Source: Adiantum capillus-veneris (Eukaryota > Streptophyta > Polypodiopsida > Polypodiales > Pteridaceae). From it: a DNA stretch of 60,000 nt. Below are positions 1-11,735 of the stretch, one piece after another. The notes under the pieces are model-generated. The model did no database searches and was not told the DNA's origin. It was given only the letters and a program-made list of their open reading frames with translations. The position numbers were made by a program, and so were the translations under genes. How positions within the stretch are numbered: the first letter of the stretch is position 1; each line of letters starts with the position of its first letter. The DNA lies in assembly GCA_014529385.2 (NCBI GenBank), contig CM043953.1:89088342-89148341 (forward strand), given 5' to 3'.

Positions 1-268
1 AACTGTGAGGAGTTCCTTTTCATATATGCCTAGAGCTTGCTCAACAGGGTCGAGCCTTCGACTTTCATAGCCTATGGTGTTCCCTTCTTGAAGCAAAACA
101 GCTCCAAGGCAATCACCACAAGCATCACATTGGACCTCAAATAGCTTTGAGAGATCCGGTAGTGTAAGCACAGGTTGAAAGATAAGCTTTTCAAAACCAT
201 TATTCTCCCTGGCAGACCATGTGTACCTAAAGTTTTTCTTTGTTAGGTCATGTAATGGTCCTGCTATA
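1..268 (-). pseudogene. E1 RNase H domain, N-terminal part (runs off the window)
   Basis: The minus strand encodes the typical opening of a Ty3 RNase H, with DACGDCLGAVL followed by ESRRLDPVE and YEKELL. It is out of frame with the RT upstream: a two-base gain near 265 creates a stop just after the RT thumb motif YYRSFIEKF. The catalytic Asp of DACGD is present. The remaining catalytic residues lie outside the window. Confidence 0.85.
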
Positions 269-1583
269 TTAGTGAGAACTTTTCTATGAAGCTTCTATAG
301 TATGCCCACATACCTATAAAGCTTCTTAATTCATGAAGATTCCTTGGTTTAGGCCATCCTTTTATTACCTCTAACTTTGATGGATCTACTTGGATGCCAT
401 CTTGAGAGATAATGTGACCTAAATACTGAATCTCTTGTAAGAAAAATTCACTTTTCTTTTTATTAACATAAATTTTATTCTCTCTTAGCACTTGAAACAT
501 TACTTGGAGGTGTTGCTTGTGTTCGTCTAATGAACTAGAGTAGATGATGATATCATCAAAGAACACTCCAGTAAAGGTTCGGTGAGGCCTGAATAGCTTT
601 TCCATCAAGCGGTTGAATGTGGCTGGTGCATTGGTCAAGCCAAAAGGCATGACAATGTATTTGTAAAGACCAAACATAATGCAAAATGCGGTCTTTACAA
701 TGTCTTGATCAACTATCCTTATTTGATGATAGCCACTTTTTAGGTCAATCCTACTGAAGTAGGCGGATCCTTGTAGCTTATCAAATAGGTCTTCTACCCG
801 TGGAACGGGAAACCTATTCTTGATAGTGATCCTATTCAGTGCTCTATAGTCGATACACATACGATATGTGCTGTCTTTCTTTTGCACTAGTAGCACAGGA
901 GAACAAAATGGAGATGAGCTAGTCCTAACCATGCCCTTCTCAACTAACTCATGCACTTGCTGCATAATCTCCTCTTGTTGAGCTTGAGAAACTCTATAAG
1001 GAGGTTTGTTAGGCGGTGAACTTCCTGGAAGAATTTCAATTGCATGGTCAACATTGCCTCGTTTAGGAGGTAGCTCACAAGGGATGTCGTCAATAAAGAC
1101 ATCTTGAAACCCCTTGCGAAAATTGGATAACTCTAATTCCTTTTGATTGTGTATATTTTCTTTTGCTAAAACATTAGGTTCATTTTGAGAATCTTTAACA
1201 AAAATCATGTACAAGGAAATAGAGCTCTTTATTGACTTGTTGAAAGCTTGTGTATGTACAATGGGTATAGTGTTACCCATTTCCTTAGCATCTATATACA
1301 TATCTTTTTTCTTGAACTTAAAGGAGATTCTTCTTTCGGGGAATTTAACATTGGCAGCCATGCGATCAAACCATGGTGCCCCTAGGATTACATCGTCATG
1401 CTTGAGAGGAGAGATAAAGAAGTCATCTTTGTCCACATAGCTTTGTACATGGAGCCTCAATTTCGCGATTAAGGGAGTGACTGAAGCTTCTTGCCCCTTG
1501 AAAGCACCGTCTGCGGGTAGGACATCTCCCATCTCGTAGGCTTGTATGCCTAGCTTGGTGGCCAACTCTATAGATATAAAATT
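264..1583 (-). pseudogene. E1 retropepsin C-terminal half plus reverse transcriptase
   Basis: After the protease active site (just upstream, across a stop codon) the frame contains the retropepsin end motif VILGAPWFDRM. A linker follows, then a full Ty3/gypsy RT: PPYRVSQAQQEE (fingers), MCIDYRALN, FSRIDLKSGYHQI, MPFGLTNAPATFNRLM, the catalytic FFDDIIIYS box (usual form Y/F-x-D-D), the YLGHIIS motif and the thumb ending in SFIGMWAYYRSF. The RT itself shows no break, which suggests moderate rather than extreme age. It would make DNA from the element's RNA. The frame is continuous with the gag-protease frame above it apart from the stop at 1584-1586. Confidence 0.92.
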
Positions 1584-2714
1584 CTAAGTAGAACCAAGGT
1601 CAAAGAGAATAAAAGTATCATGTTCTCTTACCTTTCCCCAAGCATGGCATAGAGGAGATCCTTTCTGGTTAATTTCCTCCTCTTGGATTTCGACCAAGAT
1701 AGCTCTAGGAGGTTCATGGCGGGTGTTCTTTTGGGGACAAGCGTGATACGCATGCCCTTGCTCACCGCACTTGAAACAACGGTTATCCTTGCGATAACGC
1801 TCAAGCTCTTCAGGAGAGAGTTTATTTTTGCCTTTATAAACTCCTTTCTCTTTAGCTTTTTTGGAGTTTCCCTTAGGAGACTTTTGGACATTGTCCTTTC
1901 CCTTAGGCTCATTGGAACCCTTGTTTTCCATGGGCTTAGAATTTCTTTTAGCCCCCATTTGGAAATTGATTTGAGAGGCCACCATAGTATGGTGTATAAC
2001 TGCCGATATGGTGCGTGGCCTTTGGGAGTTGACATACTCCGCCATTTCTTCAGTTAAGCCCACACAAAATTGTTGCTTTTGCTCTCCAAAATCCAACTTC
2101 TTGAAGACAATGGCTTTGAGTTGTAAATCCCAAAACTTGTCTACATATTTGTGAATGGATTTATAGGGAGAGAGATTCAAGATTCACCATTCGGTGAGTA
2201 CTTTGTCTTTGGCATCAGTGGCCAAAAACTGCTTCATAATGGAATCTCTTAAAGCTTTCCATGTTTGTGGAGCTTCACCATTGGCCCGTAGGCTAGACCA
2301 CCATTGCTTGGAGGACTTTTGAAAGTGCATAGCTACATGGCATAGCTTAGAGAACTCCGTGAATCCCTCATCTCCAAACGCCACATCAAATTGTTGGATA
2401 AAGGAAAAGACTTTGTCCGTAGCACCAAAAGTGCCATCATAGGTAAGGAAAGAGATTCTCTTCCCTCCCTCTTTGAATTTCTTGAGCTTGGACGACCTCT
2501 TCCATGAGGCATAGGATTTCCTATGGCCTCTTCTTTTTGATGGATCAAAGGTTGCACCATCACTTTCTTCAGAAGATGAAGAATTTGAGGAAGATGAAGA
2601 AGAGGGTGACCTCTTTCTCGTCTTTTTCTTTCCTTGATCTTCTTTGTCTTCACCATCACTTTCATAAGAGGAAGAGGATGAAGAAAATGGAGAAGAGGGT
2701 GTCCTCTTTCTCAC
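1584..2714 (-). pseudogene. E1 gag (capsid/nucleocapsid) and protease active site, interrupted
   Basis: Two same-frame pieces (2184-2714 and 1584-2180) are separated only by a TGA at 2184-2186. The upstream piece is Ser/Glu-rich at first, then enters the retrotransposon gag core (FIQQFDVAF, AMHFQKSSKQWWSSL, TWKALRDSIMKQF). The second piece continues the gag core, then a basic linker, then the CCHC knuckle CFKCGEQGHAYHAC (CX2CX4HX4C), which binds RNA. It ends at the protease active site FDLGST, where a TAG replaces a sense codon. Together they would package the RNA and begin the polyprotein protease. Confidence 0.88.
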
Positions 2715-3217
2715 CTTTTTCTTCTCTTGCTTTTTTTCATCCCTCTTTGGTGTGGATAAGTATGCAATGGTCTTCTCTGTTTTGGAGGTGATGGAGAGGG
2801 TTTAGCCCGCCATCTTTGCGGAGCCATCTCCGATGAGGTGGCAGGAGACTCACTTCTTTCTCGTTCATTCCGTGGAGGCTCTTGAATTCTCCTTTGAGAA
2901 GGAGATGCGTCATCAAGGAGCAAATTCCTGAGCCCTTCATATGGATCCTCTTCTTCTTCCCGGATTGGAGAGAGGCCTGCTTTGGAAGTCTCGCAAGGAG
3001 GCTTCCTATGTGCTCTCTCGTCATGGTGGGGAGCTTGGAGAATCCCATGAGCACAAAGCTACCGTTGCACTTCACTTTGGAGGGATGGATTGTCCATGGC
3101 TTGTTGAAGCCTAAAAACAAGATAGTTAACAAGCATTGGGGTATCATTAGTAGCTTGCTCATTAGCAAAATCAAAGTTATCAACATTAATCTCACTTTTT
3201 TTACTAATGTCAGCCAT
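2711..3217 (-). pseudogene. E1 gag N-terminus
   Basis: The likely start is the ATG at 3217-3215 (MADISKKSEIN...), which opens an acidic N-terminal region. This frame has a TAG near 3064, then resumes (2923-2711, Arg/Ser/Pro-rich) and must shift frame at about 2712 to join the Ser-rich gag piece downstream. I chose this start because it is the first ATG after the leader and gives gag-like composition. The overlapping longer ORF in another frame (3225-2737) has no gag-like features and is a shadow. Confidence 0.6.
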
Positions 3218-3605
3218 TCTAACAACTTTTAGGTGTACTTTGGCACTTCAAGCCCTAGTTGCTACTCCTCTTTACCCCTTTAGAAAAAACACTCAAGCTA
3301 TTGTACCCGTGGCTCGAATACCATTAATTGCAAGTGATAGAAGAGAGGGTCGTTCAACACCAAAACAACACCGGCTCCTGTCAAGCTTCTAATAGCTCAA
3401 TAGTGGTGCCCTATAGGATTCCACTATTAAGACTATAGCTCTCGACGGTGATTCCCCGTTAACTGCAAAAAGGCAGTCGCACTGCAAGGCTGAAAAATCC
3501 CCATTCTACTTACTCACATGCAATTAATAGTACCAACCATTTTTAGCTAGCTTGAGGACCTCCCTTCTTGAGCAAGAAAAGAGAAACCTTGTGCTCTAAT
3601 AACAA
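3218..3605 (-). other. E1 leader (5' untranslated region) including PBS
   Basis: This is non-coding sequence between the primer-binding site and the gag start. No other gene is visible in it. Confidence 0.7.
3593..3604 (-). promoter_or_regulatory. E1 primer-binding site (initiator-Met tRNA type)
   Basis: The minus strand reads TGTTATTAGAGC, two mismatches from the plant iMet-tRNA PBS TGGTATCAGAGC. It lies one base inside the LTR end, the expected spacing. Confidence 0.8.
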
Positions 3606-4795
3606 TGTAATATTTAATGGTCTAGTAACTTACGTGTAGTGAAAAATAGCATGAATATAGTGAGCATTTCATTAGAATAGCTTCTTGGTGAGAATAACAA
3701 GAGTGCTTGGGTGGAGAGAGCAACAAAAAGTATAACACCTAGTTAGATAGCATCAAAAATACTTCAAAATAGAGAGAAATTAAGAAATTGACAACAATTG
3801 AGGACCAAATTTGCATGGAGCCGGTCCCCCCTCCAAAAGGCTTTGTATTATGGTTTCTCCCCTCAAGAGAGACATTTTACAATACAATTCTTTGTGTTCC
3901 TTCAATAATAGCTAGTGTAATGAAGATGGAACTTCATGCACTAAGAAAACACTTATCAAACACAAAATCAATTCCCTCACGGTCTCAGAACCAAGACCTC
4001 ACACACATTCAAAGATGGTGAGAGCTAGCCGGGTATGAGAGTAGATTGAGAGGAGGAAGGAGTATTCTTATGAGAAAGATGTACATCTCCTCACATAATC
4101 ACTCATATTATCATAGATTAGCTTAGTAATTATCATGGTAGAGGAGATTAACATGCATTAAAGCTTGGCTCTTGGTTGGATTTGCACAAATCCAAGAGTT
4201 GTTGATGTAGGCCTCCCTTCTCACAAGCTTGGAGTAGGTGGTAAGCTTTCCATTAGAGCTTGAGAAGGAGAGACAGTCTTCTTTGCTTCACACATGAGAT
4301 TGTGTGAGTGTGTGTGTGTAATAATTCCTTGCAAAAATCAGTCCCCCTCTCTCTCTTGGTTGACCCCTCTTGCTATTTGCTCATCCTCACACCTCATTGG
4401 ACCTCCCCAGGCCTAGCCAATGGAAAGTAAGCAGCATAAGTGATAGTCTTTTTACATGTGTCCCCCTTTCCCCTTTTGTGAGAGCTTTAGGTAATTACTT
4501 AATTCAACTAAACTCTCACGGACTTCTTTGCCTCCTGGCCAATAGGAATCAGGCAAGCCATTGGGTTGTTGAATGCTCATTGGACCCCTTGGGAGACTAT
4601 CCAATAGTCTTCTAGAGAGCTTAATTCTTATTGGTTCTTTTATTAAGTGTTTTTAAATTAATTAAACTAGATTTACTCTAGCTTAATTCTCATTGGTCCA
4701 CCTCGAAGGCCATCCAATAGGAACTGAGTACACCTTGTGGGCATCTGGGCTAGGGAGCTGACATGTGTCCCTCATTCCCTTTGTGTAAAGGGAGC

Positions 4796-4830
<35 letters not shown>

Positions 4831-5128
4831 TGGGTTTCTCTCTCATCTCCTACTTCTAGGGCTCGCCCCCTCCTATGTGAAGACTTTTGGGACACACACA
4901 AAGTATCCAATTTCCCTAGGCTTTTGACCTATGAACAGAACCTTTGAATTTTGGAACCTTAGCATTTTGGAAGTATAATGGGCTGAACTTAGGTTCTTTT
5001 AAGCCCATCGGTGCACATTTCCCTTCTGCAGATGGCCCCCCTTTTTGATCCCTATTTTCCGTCCTTTGGATCCCTATTGTGGCTGGTCTGCTAGCTTAAC
5101 CAATATTCTAGCTTTTTCTCCCCTGACA
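3606..5128 (-). repeat. E1 5' LTR (about 1.52 kb)
   Basis: On the plus strand it begins TGTAATATTT next to the PBS and ends CCCCTGACA, giving TG...CA ends and a short terminal inverted repeat (minus sense TGTCA...TTACA). It has no long ORF and contains a (GT)n tract. The second LTR lies outside the window, so the right boundary rests on the termini and on similarity to the E2 LTR ends. Confidence 0.7.
4796..4828. repeat. (GT)n microsatellite inside the E1 LTR
   Basis: An uninterrupted GT run of about 30 bases. Open frames reading His-Thr repeats across it are artefacts. Confidence 0.95.
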
Positions 5129-5189
5129 CTTCCCCATATTAAATAATCAGTTTAGCATGAGAAAATCATTTAGGAGAATTAGATATTGA
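5129..5189 (-). other. Short segment between E1 LTR and satellite, with a purine tract abutting the LTR
   Basis: Minus sense reads TATGGGGAAG immediately before the LTR's TGTCA, which looks like a polypurine tract. A 5' LTR should be flanked by host DNA, so this LTR may also have been the 3' LTR of a second copy lost to the right. The tract is short, so this is tentative. The remaining ~45 bases are AT-rich with no feature. Confidence 0.3.
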
Positions 5190-8100
5190 TTATTATGAAA
5201 GGTTTGAAGGTCCACCACCTCTCCAAGCTAGCTCTATTGAATATTCCTATCTCTACTATGATAGCATCGATGGTTCTTGGTAGAGGTCGATCACTTGTCC
5301 AATCTACTATCCCTTGTGTTATAAAGGTTTTAGCCCAAGGTGGTTTGAAGGTCCACCACTTGTCCAAGCTAGATCTATCGAAAGCAGGTATCTCTATTGT
5401 TTAAAGGTCAATGTGTGAATGGAGTGTCTACTATGTTTACTACCTGGGATGGTTTGGGGCAGAGATCCACCACTTGCCCAACCTACTAACCATTGTGTTA
5501 TGCGGGTTTTAACCCAAGGTTGTTTGAAGGTCCACCACTTGTACAAGCTATCTCTTTTTAATGAAGCTATCTCTATTGTTTGAAGATCAGTGTGTGCATG
5601 GAGTGTAGCTACTATGTTTACTACCATGGATGGTTTAAGATATAGGTCCATCACTTGTCCAACCTACTAACCATTGTGTTATGGAGGTTTTAGCCCAAGG
5701 TGGTTTGAAGGTCCACCACGTATCCAAGCTATCTCTATTGAATAGTCCTATCTCTACTCTCATAGCATGGATGGTTTAGGTAGAGGTCCAACGCTGGTCC
5801 AACCCATAATCCACTGTGTTATCGAGGTTTTACACCAAGGTGGTTTGAAGGTCCACCACCTGTCAAAGCTAGATCTATTGAAAGAATCTATCTCTATTGT
5901 TTGAAGGTCAATTTGTGAATGGAGTGTAGCTACTATGTTTATTACCATGGATGGTTTGGGATAGAGGTTCACCACTTGTCGAACCTACTTATCATTGTTA
6001 TAGGGAGGTATTAGCCCAAGGTTGTTTGAAGGTCAACCATCTAGCCAAGCTAGCTCTATTGAAAGCAGCTATCTCTATTGTTTGAAGGTCAATGTGTGAA
6101 TGAAGTGTAGCTACTATGTTTACTACTATGTATGGTTTGGGGTAGAGGTCCACCACTTGTCCAACCTACTAACCATTGTGTTATGGAGGTTTTAGCCCAA
6201 GTTGGTTTGAAGGTCCACCACCTACCCAACCTAGCTCTATTGAATAGTCCTATCTCTACCGTAATAGCATGTATGGTTTCAGGTAGAGGTCCAACACTTA
6301 TCCAACCCACTATCCATTGTGTTATGGAGGTCTTAGCCCAAGGTGGTTTGAAGGTCCACGATCTGTCCAAGCTAGCTCTATTGAATAGTCCTATCGCTAT
6401 TGTTTGAAGGTCATTGTGTGAATGAAGTGTACCGACTATGTTTACTCCAGGGATGGTCTTGGCAGAGGACCACCACTTGTCCAACCTACTAGCCATTGTG
6501 TTCTAGAGGTTTTAGCCCAAGGTGGTTTGAAGGTCGACCACCATTCCAAGCTAGCTCTATTGAATAGTCCTATCTTTACTTTGATAGCACCGATTTTTTT
6601 GGGTAGAGTTCCAACACTTGTCCAACCTACTATCCATTGTGTTATGGAGGTTTTAGCCCAAGGAGGTTTGCAGGTCTACCACTTATCCAAGCTAGATCTA
6701 TTGAAAAAAGCTATCTCTATTGTTTAAAGGTCAATGTGTGAATAGAGTGTAGCTATTATGTTTACTACCATGAATGTTTTGGGGTAGATCTCCACCATTT
6801 TTCCAACCTAGTAGCCATTGTGTTATGGAGATTTCAGCCCAAGGTTGTTTGAAGGTTCACCACATGTCCAAGCTAGCTCTATTGAAAGAAGCTAACGGGC
6901 TATAGAGTCTAGCCACTATCTATACTACCATGGATGGTATGGGAAAGAGGCCCATCACTTGTCCAACCTACTAACCATTGTGTTATGGAGGTTTTAGCCC
7001 AAGGTGGTTTAAAGGTACACCACTTGTCCAAGCTAGCTCTATTGAATAATCCTATCTCTACTCTGATAGCATTGATGGTTCTGGGTAGAGGTCAAGCACT
7101 TGTCTAATTTACTATCGCTTGTGTTATAAAGGTTTTAACCCAAGGTGGTTTGAAGGTCCACCACCTGTCCAAGCTAGATGTATTCAAAGAATCTATCTCT
7201 ATTGCTTGCAGGTCATGTCCAAGCTAGATCTATCAAAAGCAGCTATGTCTATTGTTTGAAGGTCAATGTGTGAATGGAGTGTCTACTATGTTTACTACCA
7301 GGGATTATTTGGGGTAGAGATCCACCACTTACCCAACCTACTAACCATTGTGTTATGCAGGTTTTAACCCAAGGTTGTTTGAAGGTCCACCACTTGTACA
7401 AGCTAGCTCTTTTAAATGAAGCTATCTCTATTGTTTGAAGATCAATGTGTGCATGGAGTGTAGCTACTATGATTACTACCATGGATGGTTTAAGATATAG
7501 GTCCATCACTTGTCCAAACTACTAACCATTGTGTTATGGAGGTTTTAGCCCAAGGTGGTTTGAAGGTCCACCACCTATTCAAGTTATCTGTATTGAATAG
7601 TCCTATCTCTACTCTGATAGCATGGATGGTTTGGGGTAGAGGTCCAACACTTGTCCAACCCACTATACCGAGGTTTTAGACCAAGGTGGTTTGAAGGTCC
7701 ACCACCTGTCAAAGCTAGATCTACTAAAAGAATCTATCTCTATTGTTTGAAAGTCAATTTGTGAATGGAGTATAGCTACTATGTTTAATACCATGGACGG
7801 TTTGGGGTAGAGGTTCACCACTTGTCCAACCTACTTATCATTGTGTTACGGATGTTTTAGCCCCATGTTGTTTGAAGGTCCACCATCTCGCCAAGCTATC
7901 TCTATTGTTTGAAGGTCAATGTGTGAATGAAGTGTAGCTACTATGTTTGCTACCATGTATGGTTTTAGGTACAGGTCCACCACTTGTCCAACCTACTAAC
8001 CATTGTGTTATGGAGGTTTTAGCCCAAGGTGGTTTGAAGGTCTACCACCTGTCCAACCTAGCTCTATTAAATAGTCCTATCTCTATTGTGATAGCATGGA

Positions 8101-10715
8101 TGGTTTCATGTAGAGGTCCAACACTTATCCAACCTACTATCCATTATGTTATGGAGGTCTTAGCCCAAGGTGGTTTGAAGTTGCACGACCTGTCCAAGCT
8201 AGCTCTATACAATAGTCCTATTGCTATTGTTTGAAGGTCGATGTGTGAATAGAGTATATCTACTATGTTTACTACTAGGGATGGTTTGCGCAGACGTCCA
8301 CCACTTGTCCAATCTACTAACCAATGTGTTATGGAGGTTTTTTTCCCAAGGTGGTTTTAAGGTCCACCATTTTTCCAAGCTAGCTCTATTGAATACTCCT
8401 ATCTCTATTGTGATAGCATGGATGGTTTTGGGTAGAGGTCCAACACTTGTCCAACCTACTATCCATTGTGAAGTTGAGGTTTTAGCCCAAGGTGGTTTGG
8501 AAGAATTTATCTGTATTGTTTGAAGGTCAAAGTGTGAATGGAGTGTAGCTACTATGTTTACTACCATAGATGGTTTGGGCAGAGGTCCATCACTTATCCA
8601 ACCTACTAACCATTGTGTTATGGAGGTTTTAGCCAAAGGTGGTTTGAAGGTCCACCACCTGTCCAATCTAGCGCTATTGAATAGTCCTATCTCTACTTTG
8701 ATAGCATGGATGGTTTTGGGTACATGTCCAACACTTCTCCAATCTAATATCCATCGTGATATCGAGGTTTTAGCCCAAGGTGGTTTGTAGGTCTACCACT
8801 TATCCAAGCTAGATATATTGAAAGAAACTATCTCTATTGTTTAAAGGCCAATGTGAGAGTATAGTGTAGCTACTATGTTTACTACCATGAATGTTTTGGG
8901 GTAGATCTCCACCATTTGTCCAACCTAGTAGCCATTGTGTTATTGAGGTTTCAGCCCAAGGTTGTTTGAAGGTCCACCACATGTCCAAGCTAGCTCTATT
9001 GAAAGAAGCTAACGGGCTACTGTGTGAAGGTCAAAAGGTGAATGGAGTCTAGCTACTATCTTTACTACCATGGAGGGTTTGGGACAAAGGTCCATCACGT
9101 GTCCAACCTACTAACCATTGTGTTATGGAGGTTTTAGCCCAAGGTGGTTTGAAGGTCCACCACTTGTCCAAGCTAGCTCTATTGAATAATCCTATCTCTA
9201 CTCTGATACCGTGGATGGTTCTGGGAAGAGGTCTATCAGTTGTCCAATTTACTATTCCTTGTGTTATAAAAGTTTTAGCCCAAGGTTGTTTGAAGGTCCA
9301 CCACCTGTCCAAGCTAGATATATTGAAAGAATCTATCTCTATTGTTTGAAGGTCGGGTCCAAGTTAGATCTATTAAAAGAAGCTATTTCTATTGTTTTAA
9401 GGTCAATGTGTGAATGGAGTGTCTACTATGTTTACTACCATGGATGGTTTGGAACAAAGGTCCACCACTTGTCCAACCTACTAACCATTGTGTTATGCAG
9501 GATTGAGCCCAAGGTTGTTTGAAGGTCCACCACCTGTACAAGCTAGCTCTCTTTAAAGAAGTTATCTCTATTGTTTGAATATCAATGTGTGCATGGAATG
9601 TAGCTACTATGTTTACTACCATGGATGGCTTGGGACATAGGTCCATTAGTTGTCCAAAATACTAACCAATGTGTTTTGGAGGTTTTAGTCCAAGGTGGTT
9701 CGAATGTCCACCATCTATCCACGCTTTCTCTATTGAATAGTCCTATCTCTACTTTGATAGCGTGGATGGTTTGGGGTAGAGATCCAACACTGGTCCAACC
9801 CACTATCCATTGTGTTATTGAGGTTCTAGACAAAGGTGGTTTGAAGGTCCACCACCTGTTAAAGCTAGATCTATGGAAAGAATCTATCTCTTTTGTTTGA
9901 AGGTGAATTTGTGAATGGAGTGTAGCTACTATGTTTAATACCATGGACGGTTTGGGGCAGAGGTTCACCACTTGTCCAACCTACTTACCATTGTGTTATG
10001 GAGGTTTTAGCCCAAGTTTGTTTGAAGGTCCACCATCTAGCCAAGCTATCTTTTGTGTTTGAAGGTCAATGTGTACATGAAGTGTAGCTACTTTGTTTAC
10101 TACCATGTATTGTTTGGGGTAGAGGTCCACCACTTGTCTAACCTACTAAACAATGTGTTATTGAGGTTTCAGCTCAAGGTTGTTTGAAGGTCCACCACCT
10201 GTCCAACCTAGATCTATTGAATAGTCCTATCTCTAATGTGATAGGATAGATGGTTTTGGATAGACTCGGTCCAACACTTGTTCAACCTACTATCCATTGT
10301 GTTATGGAGGTTTTAGCCCAAGGTGGTTTGAAGGTCCACCACTTGTCCAAGTTAACTCTATCCAATAGTCCTATCTCTATTGTTTGAAGGTCAATGTGTG
10401 AATGGAGTCTTGCTACTATGTTTACTACCGTGGATGGTTTGGGGTAGAGGTCCACCACTTGTCCAACCTACTATCCCTTGTGTTATGAAGGTTTTAGCCC
10501 AAGTTTATTTCAAGGTCCACCACTTGTCCAAGCTAACTCTATTGAAAGAAGCTATCTCTATCTTTTGAAGGTCAATGTGTGAATGGAGTGTAACTACCAT
10601 ATTTACCCGCATGGACGGTTTGGGGAAGAGGTCCATCACTTGTCCAACCTATTATCCATTGTGGTTTGTTTTAAGGTCCACCACTTGTCCAAGCTAGCTC
10701 CTTTTAAATGAAACT
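5190..10715. repeat. Satellite array A (alternating ~180- and ~141-bp monomers)
   Basis: The phrase GGTTTGAAGGTCCACCAC recurs at about 5341, 5521, 5701, 5841, 6023, 6203, 6344, 6523, 6664 and 6846. Spacings are 180, 180, 140, 182, 180, 141, 179, 141 and 182, so two monomer lengths largely alternate. The short type is the long type without about 40 bp. Each monomer carries the core GGTCCACCACTTGTCCAA and a GTGTTATGGAGGTTTTAGCC block. A marker variant (GAAGATCAATGTGTGCATGG and relatives) recurs at about 5575, 7437 and 9574, pointing to higher-order units of 1.9-2.1 kb. ORFs of 60-150 codons on both strands are by-products of the periodicity. Confidence 0.93.
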
Positions 10716-10865
10716 GCCTAAATTTAAATAATCCCATATAAATTTGAATTAAACCGCCCAAATTTAAATGATCCCGCTTAAATTCAAATCAAGCCGCTCA
10801 AATTTAAATAATCCCACCTAAATCAACTTCGTCATTTTGCTTAAATTCAAATATTCCCATCCACA
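10716..10865. repeat. AT-rich minisatellite
   Basis: Degenerate repeats of roughly 25-30 bp of the form AAATTTAAATNATCCCGC alternate with AAATTCAAATCAAGCCGC, directly at the end of array A. The tract is absent from copy B. Confidence 0.75.
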
Positions 10866-11350
10866 TTCAAATTTGAAAGCAAGTTCAGTTAAAAGGATGT
10901 CTTTGTCTCGCCTAAATTCAAATCCGCCCTTGTTGAATCACATTTTTTGCATGTATAGCCAAACAAGATCCACCACTTGTCCAACCAGTAACACCAAGAA
11001 AAACCCCAACATTATACATCCACCAAAATTCTAGCTCACATATTTCATATTTCAGCCATTTCAGAAACAACAGACAAAGAAAGTAGCCATCAACAACTCA
11101 ACAAAGACCAACCATTTGGCCAAACCAAGATTTAAGCAATTGACACAAGTAAGTCGACTTGTCATTCACGTTTACTGTTAATACACTATGTATTTAATAT
11201 TACACATTCAATATATTTGCATATCTCTGTATGTTTGAAATATGTGTATTTGCATAGTAATAAATATGTGTATTTGCATAATAACAATACTAAACCCTAA
11301 AACCTAAAAATGTAAATTATGTCTCTTTGAAAAAAAGAATGACAGAGAAT
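10866..11350. other. Copy-A-only AT-rich segment, no gene recognised
   Basis: It contains one isolated core motif (CCACCACTTGTCCAACC near 10970), AT-rich words such as ATATGTGTATTTGCATA repeated near 11240-11280, and a short AAACCCTAAAACCTA stretch near 11291. Copy B lacks everything corresponding to about 10103-11361. Confidence 0.6.
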
Positions 11351-11352
11351 TG

Positions 11353-11422
11353 ATGAGAGGGAGTGCGAGAGAGGGAGAGAGAGACAGAGAGGCGGAGAGA
11401 GAGAGAGAGAGAGAGAGAGAGA
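11353..11422. repeat. (GA)n tract, copy A
   Basis: Imperfect GA/GAGAGG run. Its left edge GTGCGAGAGAGGGAGAGAG is shared with copy B at 25168. Confidence 0.95.
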
Positions 11423-11735
11423 TGTACCTGTTCTGTCGTGTCGACCTGTTTTGATGTGTCAATTTGTTTCGCAATAGCGATATGCTCTGCAATAACGAAC
11501 TGCTTTGCAATAGCGACCTGTTATGTGATGGTGCAACCTACTCTGTGATGGCGACTTGCTCGACAATGGCAAAAGGGACCTCATTTTCTCAGATGGTGAT
11601 GGCAAATTGTTTTGCGGTGTTCACCTATTCTGCAATGGCAATACCACCTACAATAGCGACCTGGTTTGCAATGGTGACTTGCACTACGATGGCAACCTGC
11701 TCGGTGATGGCAGTAGTGACCTGTTCTTCTAATCA
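11423..11735. repeat. Short-period minisatellite, copy A (unit about 18-21 bp)
   Basis: Tandem variants of TGCAATAGCGACCTGCTC / TGTGATGGCGACCTGCTC. Because the unit is often a multiple of three, a plus-strand frame rich in Cys, Met, Thr and Asn stays open, but it has no protein features. The same array is at 25259-25570. Confidence 0.8.

Larger units (their letters stand above)
1..5128 (-). mobile_element. E1: 5' part of a decayed Ty3/gypsy LTR retrotransposon
   Basis: Read on the minus strand from the right, the order is LTR (3606-5128), primer-binding site, leader, gag, zinc knuckle, protease, reverse transcriptase and start of RNase H. The rest of RNase H, the integrase and the 3' LTR lie beyond the left edge. 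Gag-pol was one continuous frame. It is now broken by in-frame stops at 1584-1586, 2184-2186 and near 3064, and by frameshifts near 265 and 2712, so the copy is defective. The LTR termini (minus sense TGTCA...TTACA) resemble those of E2 at 28.4-34.4 kb. Confidence 0.9.

Noticed and set aside
1207-2057. Plus-strand open frames over E1 gag-pol
   Set aside because: They are antisense shadows of the minus-strand RT and gag, with no independent features.
4683-4910. Minus-strand ORF with a His-Thr run
   Set aside because: Product of the (GT)n microsatellite in the E1 LTR.
5179-10568. Many 60-150-codon ORFs on both strands in the arrays
   Set aside because: Repeated, mutually overlapping translations of satellite monomers. 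Treated as a repeat and discussed as a finding, not annotated as genes.
11288-11305. AAACCCTAAAACCTA as a telomere remnant
   Set aside because: Only about two imperfect telomere-like units in AT-rich DNA. Chance is sufficient.
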